The notes beneath the pieces were generated by a model. That model worked only from the letters and a program-made list of their open reading frames with translations. It was not told where the DNA came from and made no database searches. A DNA stretch of 64,000 bases, taken from NCBI RefSeq assembly GCF_040954835.1, contig NC_090709.1:42354490-42418489 (forward strand). The letters run 5' to 3'. Position 1 is the stretch's first letter; each line of letters starts with the position of its first letter. Shown here piece by piece: positions 45,001-54,764 of this stretch. Position numbers and translations under genes: made by a program. The stretch is from Lepisosteus oculatus (taxonomy: Eukaryota > Chordata > Actinopteri > Semionotiformes > Lepisosteidae).

Positions 45001-47821
45001 AATGCTGTGGTGTTACTTTTACAAAGACGGTCAATGAAAAAAAGAATGTTGACCAGGGCAATACTTTGAGTTTACAGCTTGTCCAAGGTCATTCATTATT
45101 AATACTATTAGTAATATCTTCGTTAAAGACTGATGGCCACAGCTCAAACATGAGAGGTTGAGCTTTATTAGCTCCACCTTGCGGAAATTCCGTATACTAT
45201 TATTTTGCTTGTCGTATTATAGGAGAATTTACGGTAACTCGCGGTATTTACCGGTAACTCGCGGTAGACTGCGTACAGCATACCGGAAAATAATGCGTTA
45301 TCGTCTGCGCATTTTGAATGGCAGCATCTGTATATGATCATTCTAGAAAGCTAAGCGGTAAGGTTTTAAGGATCTGCGCCTGTGGCTGGAAGGTTGCCGG
45401 TTCAAATCCCGCGGCCGGCAGAGGAATCCTACTCCGTTGGGGCCCCCCCTGAGCGAGGCCCCGAACCCCAGCTGCTCCAGGGGTGCTGTAGAAATGGCCG
45501 ACCCTGCGCCCTGACCCCCCAGCTTCTCTCTCTCCCTGTCTGTGTGTCTCCTGGAGAGCCAGCTGGGGTCTGCGACAAGACCGATTCCTCATGCAAGAAG
45601 TGGTATAGGGAGAATAAAGTAGTCCGATCTTAAAGAGCTTAAAGAAGAATGTAACCGAAAGACAATTTAATGGAAAACTTGCATTCGTAGAGGTTGCTGT
45701 CTGTAGATCTCCTGCGAGGTCCGGTACCGGTTCCTGAAAGACAACAGGATTAGGTGGATTCGGTCTTTCTGCACATATTATAAAAGGTTTTTTTTAATAA
45801 TAAATCAGGATCCTTCGTTCCTGTAAGGCTCCCTGTGTGTAAAACGTAGCTGCGTCGATGCAAAAGCCACCAGTCGAATGTTATCGCATTTGGATTTTTT
45901 TTAAAGAGCACTTGTTAGATATGGGGGGAGAGCCGAGTTTGTTTTATGGTTGGGGGTTTAGAAAAAGGAAATGCAGAGCCTGAAGCAACAAGCTACCAAC
46001 TACTATCCTGGGCTGCTGCTGCAGCTGGGAGATAAGCGATCATTTGCTCACAGATGTCAGAGGAGATTCTGGTGAGATCATAGCTGTGTTTCACCTCCTG
46101 AGAGTGATGCTCAGTCACCAGTACATTCTGCTGGGGGGGGGGGACCCACCCAACTGGACAAGGGGACGCACTTCCTACTGTGGGTGCTGCTGTCCCTCGC
46201 AGAACAAGGCCTGTGGGAGTCGAGGAACACTCTCACCCAGCACAACGCGGAGTGGGGAGCGAGGGAGCTGGAGGAGAGGATACTGGCGGACCTCAGAGGG
46301 AGGATGAAGCACGATGTTGCGAAATGGGCCTTCTCTACGGTGAGAGAGCGCCGGAAAGGACTTTTGGGCCCCATACAGGGACTAATAGCCAGCAGCCATA
46401 TCACTCTGCAACTCACAACTGGCAGCCCCTCCCCCCCCACTGGAGCTCAGCAGGTGTGAGCCTGGTCAGTACCTGGAGGGGAGACTCCTGGGAAAAACTA
46501 AGGTTGCTGCTGGGAGAGGTGTGAGTGGGGCCAGCAGGGGGCGCTCTCACCCTGCGGTCTGTGTGGGTCCTGATGCCCCAGTATAGTGACGGGGGACACT
46601 GGACTGTAAACAGGCGCCGTCCTTCGGATGAGACGTCAAACCGAGGTCCTGACTCTCTGGGCTCATTAAAAATCCCAGGGCGTTTCTTGAAAAAGAGTAG
46701 GGGTGTAACCCCGGCGTCCTGCCCAAATTTCCCATTGGCCCTTACCCATCATGGCCTCCTAATAACCCCCCTCTCTGAACTGGCTTCATCCCTCTGCTCT
46801 CCTCCCCACTGAGAGCTGGTGTGTGGGGAGCGTTCTGGCGCACTATGGCTGCCGTCGCATCATCCAGGTGGGGCTGCACATTGGTGGTGGTAGTGGGATT
46901 CCCTATTACCTGTAAAAGCGCTTTGAGTGGAGTGTCCAGAAAAGTGCTATATAAGTGTAAGCAATTATTATTATTATTATTAATGGACAAAAGCAAGTGA
47001 TAGAGCTTGGAAGGAATCTTTAAGTGCAAAAAATCTGGCCCCGTCGTCCACTTGCACAGATTGATAATAGACAATCGCCGCCGTTCAGAACGTTTTTTTT
47101 ATTGTGTGCAAAACTTACTAATTTGCAAGAAGGTTTTCCTTTTTTTTTTAGATGTAGTAACGGAAATAAAGTATATTTTGCAACAAAAAAAAATCCGCGT
47201 TTCACTGTGCTATTTTATTGATCATACCTTTTGGGTGATTTTATCAATGCGTATATCAAAACGAAATCACAATTATTATTTTTTTTAAACTCTAGCAATA
47301 ACTAAATTGGCGGTTCGGCGCTGGAGAAAGATATTAAAATGAAATTCAGGATATTTCCCCACATGCACACACACACCTCACAAGAGATCTTGAGAAATGC
47401 CACTAGAAACGTTGCATCTTCATTCTTAAAAGGTGTTTTTGTTTTTATTTTGCTAGGCATATCCACGGCGAACGAATCCCCTTTCGCATCGAGATGTTTT
47501 TACCCCCCCGAGTCCTCACTGCAAACCCAAGCTAAACTCTTCGCTCAAAAGGTACAAACAGTGGCACAGCTTGGATTTGAACCCATGACCCCCTGGTTCC
47601 TAAACGACCCAAAACGGTGCCGAGCCGCCTTTCCTGTCGCCATAACCCCAGATCGCATCTTCAGGTAGGAAATAAACGACCTCCTCCTGCCCCCGTCACT
47701 ACTGAATGCGTCTTCAAGTAGAAGATCTCCGACCTGCGGCTGTTCGACAGCTGTGGGACTTACCAGCTGAGGAGAGCAGGAGCAGGGCAGCCAGGGAGAG
47801 GACAGACAGGATCTTCTCCAT
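26925..47821 (-). CDS. Gene C: SRCR receptor with multi-exon repeat stalk (gene model)
   Basis: Minus-strand exons that join in frame: 47821-47764 (signal peptide), 39830-39792, five 36-base exons (38306-38271, 37211-37176, 36100-36065, 34988-34953, 33880-33845), 31724-31692, 30459-30142 and 29339-29025 (SRCR domains), and 27046-26925 (membrane segment, stop). The total is 1065 bases, 354 residues plus stop. Every intron is phase 1. The mature protein would be a Cys-containing N-terminal peptide, five 12-residue stalk units, a second Cys-containing peptide, two SRCR domains, a membrane helix and a 6-residue tail. SRCR receptors of this general shape include CD5/CD6 and WC1, but the repeat stalk is not a feature I know from them. 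The small exons rest on splice sites and phase alone; the SRCR exons are certain at domain level. Confidence 0.65.
27140..27310 (+). mobile_element. LINE C-terminal fragment, second copy
   Basis: Near-identical to 5480-5640 (CGTCGTGGCACGGACCACCA and CAACAGCTCACTGCCGGGCC blocks). It lies in gene C's intron between the SRCR 2 and membrane exons. Confidence 0.55.
27460..28028 (+). mobile_element. 5S-headed SINE, full length
   Basis: Complete head, body and tail in gene C's intron before the membrane exon. A separate antisense head scrap follows at 28047-28112. Confidence 0.88.
28670..28860. repeat. Interspersed repeat shared with 40045-40150
   Basis: AAGACTCCAAAGACGACGCT, GACAGTCGTCTTTATACAGT and ATGAATCCCTGCTATATATG match the start of the inverted-repeat block at 40 kb. 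Confidence 0.55.
29025..29339 (-). CDS. Gene C: SRCR domain 2 (full group B, eight cysteines)
   Basis: The acceptor is ATCCCAG and the donor GTGAGA; 315 bases, phase 1-1. Landmarks are ARLAGGWDRCSGRLEV, TTWGSVC, AEVVCRELHCG, GALRCQG and the closing AGLVCAG. All eight group B cysteines can be placed. Sequons NES, NMT and NCT suggest glycosylation. Confidence 0.92.
29415..29935 (+). mobile_element. 5S-headed SINE, lacks the last tail segment
   Basis: Head and body as in other copies; ends at CCCCTGACCTGTGG between the two SRCR exons. Confidence 0.85.
30142..30459 (-). CDS. Gene C: SRCR domain 1 (lacks one disulphide pair)
   Basis: The acceptor is CTCTCCAG and the donor GTAGGA; 318 bases, phase 1-1. 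The domain opens with RDARLVGG and has the SRCR landmarks GGTVEV, AAVVCSQLGCG and the closing AGVVCSG. Six cysteines are present. Against the group B pattern C1-C8, C2 (normally in WGxVC, here WVRVSA) and C7 are both missing; these two pair with each other in group B domains. One NVS sequon is visible. Confidence 0.88.
30770..31691. other. Gene C intron between SRCR 1 and the 33-base exon
   Basis: No further phase-1 mini-exon with good splice sites was found by eye. The flanking 31725-32600 is likewise without supported exons. Confidence 0.4.
31692..31724 (-). CDS. Gene C mini-exon: membrane-proximal Cys peptide
   Basis: A 33-base phase 1-1 exon between GACTTTCAG and GTAAGAG encodes DEWCEMDYHFG. 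It bridges the stalk units and the first SRCR domain, and has a single cysteine that could pair with that of the 39-base mini-exon or form dimers. Confidence 0.52.
32735..32770 (-). pseudogene. Decayed stalk exon, repeat copy 1
   Basis: This 36-base segment aligns with the stalk exons and would read AISKVKKPRDEI. The acceptor CAG is changed to CAC and the donor GTAAG to GTCAG, so it is probably not spliced in. It is the most diverged copy and lies at the array's left edge. Confidence 0.6.
33845..33880 (-). CDS. Gene C stalk exon, repeat copy 2
   Basis: A 36-base symmetric exon encoding VITKVTKPQDEI with intact splice sites; identical to copies 4 and 5. Confidence 0.6.
34953..34988 (-). CDS. 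Gene C stalk exon, repeat copy 3
   Basis: A 36-base symmetric exon with one amino-acid change relative to the others (GAA to AAA, giving PQDKI). Acceptor and donor are intact. Confidence 0.58.
36065..36100 (-). CDS. Gene C stalk exon, repeat copy 4
   Basis: A 36-base symmetric exon identical to copy 5, with intact splice sites. Confidence 0.6.
37176..37211 (-). CDS. Gene C stalk exon, repeat copy 5
   Basis: A 36-base symmetric exon encoding VITKVTKPQDEI, with intact CTTTCAG acceptor and GTAAGAG donor. Confidence 0.6.
38271..38306 (-). CDS. Gene C stalk exon, repeat copy 6 (5'-most)
   Basis: A 36-base phase 1-1 exon between CTTTCAG and GTAAGAG encodes VITKVTKPQDEI. The only change from the other copies is a silent ATA to ATC at the last isoleucine. 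Confidence 0.6.
38395..38905 (+). mobile_element. 5S-headed SINE at the right edge of the stalk-exon array
   Basis: The head is damaged (ACCCTGCACCCTGCAACACC, then GAGACTTCCTGGGAAAA), but the body and tail are complete. The tandem units to its left each carry only a SINE head, so this copy probably marks the original insertion. Confidence 0.85.
38906..39791. other. Gene C intron, unique DNA
   Basis: No known repeat or exon. The minus-strand frame of the 39-base exon stays open through its intron to 39547. Confidence 0.45.
39792..39830 (-). CDS. Gene C mini-exon: N-terminal Cys peptide
   Basis: A 39-base phase 1-1 exon between TTCTTTTAG and GTAAGAG encodes CNLHYYNSSGQE after a split Gly. It has one cysteine and one N-glycosylation sequon (NSS). 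Its donor flank (GTAAGAGTTTC) is the same as that of the mini-exon at 31692-31724, suggesting common origin. Confidence 0.55.
40045..45350. repeat. Large imperfect inverted repeat in gene C introns
   Basis: Segments pair in opposite orientation: 40120-40160 with 45300-45340, 40330-40520 with 44660-44820, 41220-41420 with 42480-42660, and 41990-42080 with 43265-43360. Direct duplicates also occur: 42290-42470 against 43365-43480 plus 43740-43805. The block 40045-40150 is shared with 28670-28770. It may be a nested foldback-type element; no coding frame remains. Confidence 0.55.
45365..45635 (+). mobile_element. tRNA-headed SINE
   Basis: Sense copy with GGTTGCCGGTTCAAATCCCG, then the shared body and AATAAAGTAGTCCGATC end. 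In gene C's first intron. Confidence 0.8.
46080..46380 (+). pseudogene. Coding remnant, probably LINE
   Basis: Frames give LLRVMLSHQYILL and, shifted, HFLLWVLLSLAEQGLWESRN, LEERILADLRGRMKHDVAKW. The W-x-x-RN arrangement resembles Tx1/L1-type ORF2 ends, but this is a weak assignment. A 5S-SINE follows immediately. Confidence 0.35.
46387..46982 (+). mobile_element. 5S-headed SINE, full length
   Basis: Complete copy with a (TTA)n tail in gene C's first intron. Confidence 0.88.
46983..47763. other. Gene C intron 1, proximal part
   Basis: A 109-codon plus-strand frame (47339-47668) contains GFEPMTPWFLNDPKR, which comes from tRNA-like repeat sequence (GGATTTGAACCCATGAC) and is not a gene. Confidence 0.5.
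47764..47821 (-). CDS. Gene C exon 1: signal peptide
   Basis: The ATG at 47821-47819 opens MEKILSVLSLAALLLLSSA, a textbook signal peptide. The exon ends GCT-G before GTAAGT (phase 1). It is the only signal-peptide exon I found upstream of the stalk and SRCR exons on this strand with matching phase. Confidence 0.72.
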
Positions 47822-48887
47822 CCTTCAACGGGATTGACCGGCCTCTCTCAGAGCAGAGCGAGATCCCAGACAAACAGAGTCCACAGGACTGGCCACCACC
47901 CTGGAGCAGAGTCACAGAGCAGCAGAGAGCAGCAGATCTCTACAGCGCTTATAGAGAACAGGAACAGGTCTTCAGCTCCTCCTGTGGCACCTCCTTCCAT
48001 CTGTAGATGATACTCATCAGGGGAAATGATGGTGTTTCACCCTTATCTTGATTGACGCATGTGTAACTGGAGATAATTTGTCCAATCTCCACCCATCGTC
48101 ACAAACATTCATTTTCGCATTCTTGTGCTTACGATATGGGGACACTCGGGTGGCGCTGAAGTTTTTGAGGGCCTCGTGGCTCCTGAGGTTGAATCCCAGG
48201 AGGGGGCACCTTCTGTGTGGAGTTTGCATGGTCTCCATCAGGGTGTCCAGGAAGGCTGGGAGGAAATAGGAGCACCTCAGCGACTTTTTCAGCTCCTACC
48301 TGCCTGTGAAAAACACAGACGGGGGGGTGGGGGGTCACAGGCACACAAGAGCCCCTCGTCTTCCTCTCCATGGGGCAACTCTTCGGGGAAAAAAAGACAA
48401 AGAAATCACAAACGCAAGAACAGGTCTTCAGTTCCTCCTTCCATCCATAGATGTCATTTCTGTCATCCAGGGAACTGAAAGTCTGAAAGCACCATCTAAT
48501 TCATTTCTTACTGCTTCGCTGGCAAAGCGCTGCAAGTTCTGGCTCTGTTCCTGCAGGCGAGTAATCCAGTCCATTCCCCACAAATCTCCTTGTTCCATTT
48601 CCTTTTGACATGAGAAGCGTGCTCCTCTCCCTCTTAAAGGGCATCAGGTCAAGACGTTCCTTGACCAGTCTACACCCAGTTGCCCAAAACTCAAAAAGGA
48701 TTTTGGATTGCTCATTGTCTTGAGACGAATGTATCCCTAAGTTGTTCTGAATATATTTCCTTTCCATCCCTCATCAGCTTTTTCTATACACTTTCCAAAA
48801 CTTTGAGCTGCACTCTTTTTCAAATGATTTTACAAATCTCTTTAGTCATCCAGTTCAGCGTTGTGGGAGAGTCAGAATCTTAAAGGA
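47822..48887. other. Upstream of gene C, putative promoter side
   Basis: No gene supported. The first 150 bases upstream of the start codon should hold the gene C 5' leader; I see no clear TATA box. Bases 49311-50849, 51049-51487 and 51751-52450 also show no supported gene. Confidence 0.35.
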
Positions 48888-49135
48888 AGATCACTTTACT
48901 GGCCCTATACAATTTCTTGCATGAGGAATGCGTCTTTTCACAGACCCCAGCTGGCTCTCCAGGAGACACACAGACAGGGGAGGGAGAAGCTGGGGGTCAG
49001 AGCGCAGGGTCAGCCATTTATACGGCGCCCCTGGAGCAGCTGGGGTGAAGGGCCTCGCTCAGGGGCCCCAACAGAGTAGGATTCCTCTGACGGTCTCGGG
49101 ATTTGAACCGGCAAACCCTTCCCACCCACAGGTGA
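48888..49135 (-). mobile_element. tRNA-headed SINE
   Basis: Antisense copy; GATCACTTTACTGGCCCTAT end to CGGGATTTGAACCGGC box. Confidence 0.78.
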
Positions 49136-50849
49136 TCCACACCGCTCTACCTTACCTGCTTGACGGAAACGCCTACTGGCCAGTGAGAGCTGGTGTGTGG
49201 GGAGCGTTCTGGCGCACTACGGCTGCCGTCGCATCATCCAGGTGGGGGCCGCACACTGGTGATGGTGGAGGAGAGTCCCCTTTACCTTTAGAGTGGAGTG
49301 TCCAGAGTGGAAGGAAGTAAGGAAAATCGGAGAGGATAGCACGGTCTACCTTACCTGCTTGCTGGAGACACCTGCTGGCCAGTTGTAGTACTGCAGCATG
49401 TTAACCCCCCCTGCTGTGAAACATACTGTACAACGAAATCATTGCTCTCACTCTGCTCCAACACCCTGGTTAACACTTGTTGTTGAAGCTCTAATACGGT
49501 TGTCAGACTTTCATTTGTAAGTAATAGGCTCTGTTTTACTGATTGTACATGTGCGAGGTGCTTAGTAGCCCATGATAAGCTGTATCTCAGTTATAAAACG
49601 CATGCAGGTGTCTCCTATTCTGTGCCGCTTAAAAAGAATCACTGGAGACTTAGGCATAAGGTATATCGTCGCACAGAAACGCTATAGTTACCATAGTCCT
49701 GCCAAGCAATGGGCACAAGGCAGGGTACATCCTGGGCAGGACGCCAGGCCATGGCAGGACTGACGCACGCTCACAGCGGCGCCCGTTTTCCCCCAGAAGC
49801 CAGTCAACCTTCGGAGGTGTCGGAAAGCGCAGAGAAAAGTGAGGTTTCCCCACCGCGAGTGGGGGGGCGGGGGCTCCCAGTTGGGGGTCAGCGGAGAGCC
49901 GGAGTCGATCCCAGCAAGCAACATCGCAGGACGACACGCACCGACACAGAGACGCACAACCTTAATTCATCCCTTCTCTCGCCCCTTGGATCCGATTCAG
50001 CGTCGTAGCCAGTCTATCGCAGGAAACACACACACACACACTATATTTAATGTTAAGCCTGGAGTGTTTACTGTTTCAGCATTATAAAAGCATTATTTTT
50101 GCACCGGTGAAGCCTCATCTTTGCAATACCGTCTTGCGAAAATCCCAAGCTCGGTTTTAATCCACTAAAGAGTTTAAACTACTTCATCAACAACGTCCGA
50201 AAAGGAAACGTTATCAGGCTGGCTGTTAACACTTACTGTACTCGATATGAATGTTCTTCGGCCGTTAACCCGCGGAAGCACAGCTTTGGCATTTGGAAGA
50301 AAAAAAAACGTTGCTTGCGTTGAATCGATCCAATCAATATAAAACAGACGATAAAATTCGATTCTCAGCCCCCGCTGACACTGCGGGACGGTCACCGTCT
50401 TGCTATTCCTTGCTTGATCTTTTAGCATCCTAGAACGAGCGCTAAGCATGCAATTTCCTACAAAAGATCTTTCGTTGTCTCTCCTCATTTTGAACATAAC
50501 GCAACAGATGTGAAACAGGAAAACAAAATCAAACGTTTTGCACCTGAAAAGTCTGGCGAAGGGTTTCATTGGTCCAAAGTTAAGTGAATATGCCGGACCC
50601 CAGACGAGAGCAGAGCAGCTCAGCACATGCAAACTAGACAAGTCCCCCGAAACGCTCACGCCCTGAGCTCTTCAATACGTGCTGCTTCCAGAAACCACAC
50701 GCTTCCTCCTAGCCAACCACCGGCGCCGCTTTAGGAAACGCGTTTATAGGGCTCTACCCAGGTGCAGCCAGTTCGCTGATCTCTACGAGGAATGCATTGC
50801 TACACTGCCCTCTGGCGGTTTAAATCTCGTTTTAAACACAGTTTTAATA

Positions 50850-51048
50850 ATAGTAATTGCTTACACCTACAGTATATAGCGCTTTTCTGGACACTCCACT
50901 CAAAGCGCTTGACAGGTCATGGGGAATCCCACTACTGCCACCAATGTGCAGCCCCCACCTGGATGATGTGAAGGCAGCCATAGTGCACCAGAACGCTCCC
51001 CACACAGTAGCTCTCAGTGGGTAGGAGAGCAGAGGGATGAAGCCAGTT
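50850..51048 (-). mobile_element. 5S-headed SINE, 3' fragment
   Basis: Antisense tail part from AATTGCTTACACCTAC to GATGAAGCCAGTTCA. A further sense scrap of the family is at 49186-49310. Confidence 0.8.
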
Positions 51049-51487
51049 CATTTATATCTTGTGATGATCCCCCTGAGAAGGAACTTGATACTGACGTCCT
51101 CTTCTTGTGACATCACTTTATGGAACCAGTATGACCTCCGTACTAACCAGTGCAACTGCAGACAAGTAAGAATCTCCCCCATGAACACAGGAAGCAGGAA
51201 GACCTGACACCAGATCACTGGAGTTAATCCCATTTTTTCCAGTCCTGTGTGTGATGGCTTGAATTGGTCACACATGTCTTTCTATGCCCTGTGTGCGGGC
51301 CAGCTTTGAGCAGAAACCACGACGCTGTCATTGTGTCAACACTCAGACACCGAACTTTGCAAATCTTTATGGCTTCACAGCTGAATATTAAAAGCAAATG
51401 GGAAGTTATTTACATCCTGCAAACTCACAAGAGTAGATTGCATAGATTCTAAAAATAAAGTCCTGCTTGAAACTCCTAATGTTAATG

Positions 51488-51750
51488 TTTCTTTATTAAC
51501 CCTATACAATTTCTTGCATGAGGAATTCATCTTTTCACATACCCCAGCTTGCTCTCCATTAGACACACAGACAGGGAGAGAGAAGCTTGGGGTCAGAGCA
51601 CAGGGTCAGCCATTGTACAGCGCCACCTGGAGCAGCTGGGGTGAAGGGACTCACTCAGGGGCCCAACAGAGTAGGATTCCTCTGGCAGCTGCGGGATTTG
51701 AACCGGCAACCTTCCAGTCACAAGCACAGATCCTGAGCCACAGAACCACC
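51488..51750 (-). mobile_element. tRNA-headed SINE
   Basis: Antisense copy with TTTCTTTATTAACCCTATAC end and GGGATTTGAACCGGCAACC box. Confidence 0.78.
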
Positions 51751-52450
51751 ACTCTGCCCACAACATCTTTATGTTAAGCTCAGACGTTGGGGATGAATAC
51801 TTTGATGAGGTTTATGTCGCTGATCTAGATGCTGGTTCAATGAGTCCACGAGCCACCTGATTAGTCCAGATGGCACCCAATTCAGAGGATTAGCAGACTG
51901 TCCAAGCAGCAGAGGAAATACACAGAGATTCAGTTCCATATGATGATGACGACAGAAGAGGTTGAACATGGACGAGATGTGGGGTCTGCAGGGCAGGCAA
52001 CACACCCAAACAAAGCCAAATGGGGAAGGCCGAACTAGGAGAGGCTGCTTATGGAGAAGACTGAGGGGTGGATGTTGACACGCAGTTAGAAACTGAACAC
52101 AATGCTAGGATAAAAAGTTAAAAGCACAGATTTCAAATCATGTGCAATGGTATGTTTATATTGAACAACAGACTAGTCAGAAATTTCTAAGGTGCTCAGT
52201 CTAGAAGTCTATTAACCAGATCCATCCCGGGGAGTATGCTGAAGGAACTGAATCTTTTCGGTCTTGGAAGGTGATATGGCTGCTGGCTCGTAGATTGTGG
52301 AGAGCCAAAGTGATACTTCATGATTGACGCGACCAAGAACGTAACTCTCACACACAAGTCTCACAAACATTCAGACACAGCGGTTGGAATGAATCTGACG
52401 AGTCTGGAGTCTTTAGACTCTTAGGTTTTGGTTCCGACTTTTTTTCACAG

Positions 52451-52800
52451 AGGCAGAGACGCTGCAGGGAGCTACTTCCTGATAGAAACGAACAAGAACT
52501 TCACCGCAGCCCAGAGGTACTGCCGGGAGCAGCACACGGACGTGGCCAGCGTGAGGAACCGGAGCGAGAACGAGGAGATCCGACTGACGGCGCAGAGTAA
52601 CGACGTCTGGATCGGCCCGTTCATGGAGCCCTGGAAGTGGTTGAGCCCGAGCAACCCTGCTTTCTACAACTGGGCAGACAGCGTCCCTGACAATGCTGCC
52701 GGAAACGAGGATTGTGCTTCACTGTTGATGGCGGGCAGCTCGGCAGGGTACTGGAGTGACACTGGCTGCGATCAGAAGCTGCCCTTCTTCTGCTTCAGCG
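52451..52800 (+). CDS. C-type lectin domain exon (partial gene)
   Basis: One 350-base exon between TTTTCACAG and GTGAGT encodes a C-type lectin-like domain of about 116 residues. Visible landmarks: YFLIETNKNFTAAQRYC, VWIGPF, NEDC, a WSD near the end (WND position), TGC and PFFCF. The four cysteines of the short CTLD form are present. The usual Ca-binding EPN/QPD position reads VPD, so classic sugar binding is doubtful. It starts with the third base of a codon and ends in phase 1. I found no signal-peptide or membrane exon with matching phase between 47.9 and 52.4 kb, so the rest of the gene is unknown; it could be a lone duplicated exon. Confidence 0.82.
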
Positions 52801-52949
52801 GTGAGTCGATCGAGGGGTTGACGTGAGGGAGGGAGGACACAGCTGGTGTGGTCTTGGGGGGGGTCCATCTCGCGTTGTCGCGCATCTCGTGTCATCCAGA
52901 GAAATCTCACTCTTCCCCATCAGACCTCGCTTCAGCTTTCCAGTGATCT

Positions 52950-53065
52950 TTCTGGGTCTCTACCCCCAAGGATATCAGAGAGGCACCTTCCCGAAACTTT
53001 TTCAGATCTGGACTCAAAACCTTCATTCGAAGGGCCTTTAATTAAAGGGGTTCTGTTTTACACCC
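52950..53065 (+). mobile_element. L2-type LINE, short degraded fragment
   Basis: The stretch CCCCCAAGGATATCAGAGAG through CTCAAAACCTTCATTCGAAG matches the C-terminal part of the LINE at 11960-12060. Confidence 0.6.
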
Positions 53066-53159
53066 CTCTGCTCCTTCTGTATTCAATGCCCTCCATTTGC
53101 TGTCTCCTCTCATTGTGTATTTTCTGCTTGTTTGTTGTTTGTTGTTCATTGTTCGTTGT

Positions 53160-53250
53160 TCGTTGTTTCTGTTTCTGTTTCTGTTTCTGTTTCTGTTTCT
53201 GTTTCTGTTTCTGTTTCTTCTTTCTTCTTTCTTCTTTCTTCTTTTCGGTT
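53160..53250. repeat. (TTTCTG)n and related pyrimidine repeats
   Basis: Nine or so TTTCTG units followed by TTTCTTC units. Confidence 0.88.
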
Positions 53251-53904
53251 GTTGTTTCTGGGTTCTCTAATTGTGTATTTTCTTGTTACTTGTTCTTGTT
53301 CTTGTTTTTGTTCCTGGGTTCTCTCATTGTGTATATTCTTGTTCTTGTTCTCGGTTCTTGTTTATGGGTTCTCTCATTGTGTATTTTCAAGGTTTCCTGT
53401 TTCTGGGTTCTGGGTCAAGTGCTTTTGTTCTCTGCTGGTCACTGTAGGGGGTGATCGTGACTCTCTCTGGTCCTCAGCCCTCCTTGTTGTCTGGATGCCA
53501 GAAAGCAGGCAAACTATCAAGCACGTTTCTTCCTTGATCTGTACGTCACCATATTTATCTTGTTCTCTCACGTTTTCTTCCTCAACAAGAAGTGCCCTTA
53601 TCCACTTCTCAGGAGTTTTGATAATGCTGAGCTGGATGTTAAGTCCCTGAACAAATGTGTTGCGGAATTAAGCGCCCAAATTCCCATCATTCCCAGGAGT
53701 CTGGGGTTTTCATACGCATCTAAATCCTGCGTCATTTCAAATGGTCTTTATCCGAACAGTCTTGACACAGATCAGGCACAGATGCCAACTGCAGAATCAT
53801 AAACTGCATCAGGGTGCTTCAGTAATTCTGAATTCAGAGTCTGCACAGGGCTCATGTCTAACCTGGGTTAAGAGAGACCCCACTGAGTGTATTGAGTTGG
53901 CTAA
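53251..53904. other. Intron or intergenic, no gene seen
   Basis: T-rich repeats then unique sequence; a short RT-like line (FDNAELDVKSLNKCVAELS) at 53620-53690 is not supportable. Bases 57646-58349 are similarly without a firm feature. Confidence 0.35.
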
Positions 53905-54425
53905 TGTACAGTGTGTAGAATTATATATCTATATAATAAAGACAGTTTGAATATTACTGGATCAGTGTACACTGTGGAGAATTATAGATCTGTAATGATC
54001 AGGGCTGTGTGAATGTTACTGGATCAGTGTACAGTGTGTAGAATTATATATCTGTAATAATCAGGACTGTGTGAGTATCACTGGATCAGTGTACAGTGTG
54101 GAGAATTATATATCTATAATGATCGGGACTGTGTGAATATTACTGGATCAGTGTACAGTGTAGAGAATGATATATATATATAATGATCAGGACTGTGTGA
54201 GTATCACTGGATCAGTGTACAGTGTGTACAGTTATATATCTATAATGATCAGGGCTGTGTGAATATTACTGGATCAGTGTACAGTGTGGAGAATTATATA
54301 TCTATAATGATCAGGGCTGTGTGAATATCACTGGATCAGTGTACAGTGTGTACAGTTATATATCTATAATGATCAGGACTGTGTGAGTATTACTGGATCA
54401 GTGTACAGACTGTACTAGTTACACT
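53905..54425. repeat. Minisatellite, about 61-base unit, eight to nine copies
   Basis: Unit landmarks are TACTGGATCAGTGTACAGTG, AGAATTATATATCTATAATG and ATCAGGACTGTGTGA. Confidence 0.9.
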
Positions 54426-54513
54426 CAGGGTGATGGATCAGTATTGCTGGCTGGTGCTCCAGTCCAGATCCAGCCCTGCTCTCAGGCAGTCTGTGCTCTT
54501 CTTCTCTGTCCAG

Positions 54514-54602
54514 ATGAGGGGGCTGCTGTCCAGGCACACTGGGATGGACAGAACCAGTTTGAAATGGAAGGAGCAGAAGGATGGGCTGGTTTTCCACCCT
54601 GA
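54514..54602 (+). CDS. Possible last exon of the lectin gene
   Basis: After CTCTGTCCAG, a phase 1 frame compatible with the lectin exon reads DEGAAVQAHWDGQNQF and about 13 more residues to a TGA at 54600-54602. A GTGAGA donor follows at 54616. Function unknown; support is limited to phase and splice-site form. Confidence 0.3.
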
Positions 54603-54764
54603 GGAAGACGAAGGTGAGATATGGGACCCCAGTTTCACACATTCACTGCAGTGTGTCTTTGTGCTGCTGAGTGTGGACTCACCACACTCGTTTGATTACT
54701 GGCTTGTCCGGCTCTTCCAGTATCAAGTGTGTGTTTGCTCTCTCTGTTCAAAGTGTGTGTAATC

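Noticed and set aside
45680-45735. Possible minus-strand exon after CTTTCAG near 45735
   Set aside because: No usable GT donor keeps a phase 1 frame; not added to gene C.
47339-47668. 109-codon plus-strand frame with a hydrophobic stretch
   Set aside because: Its second half is tRNA-like repeat text, with no splice partner and no recognised domain.
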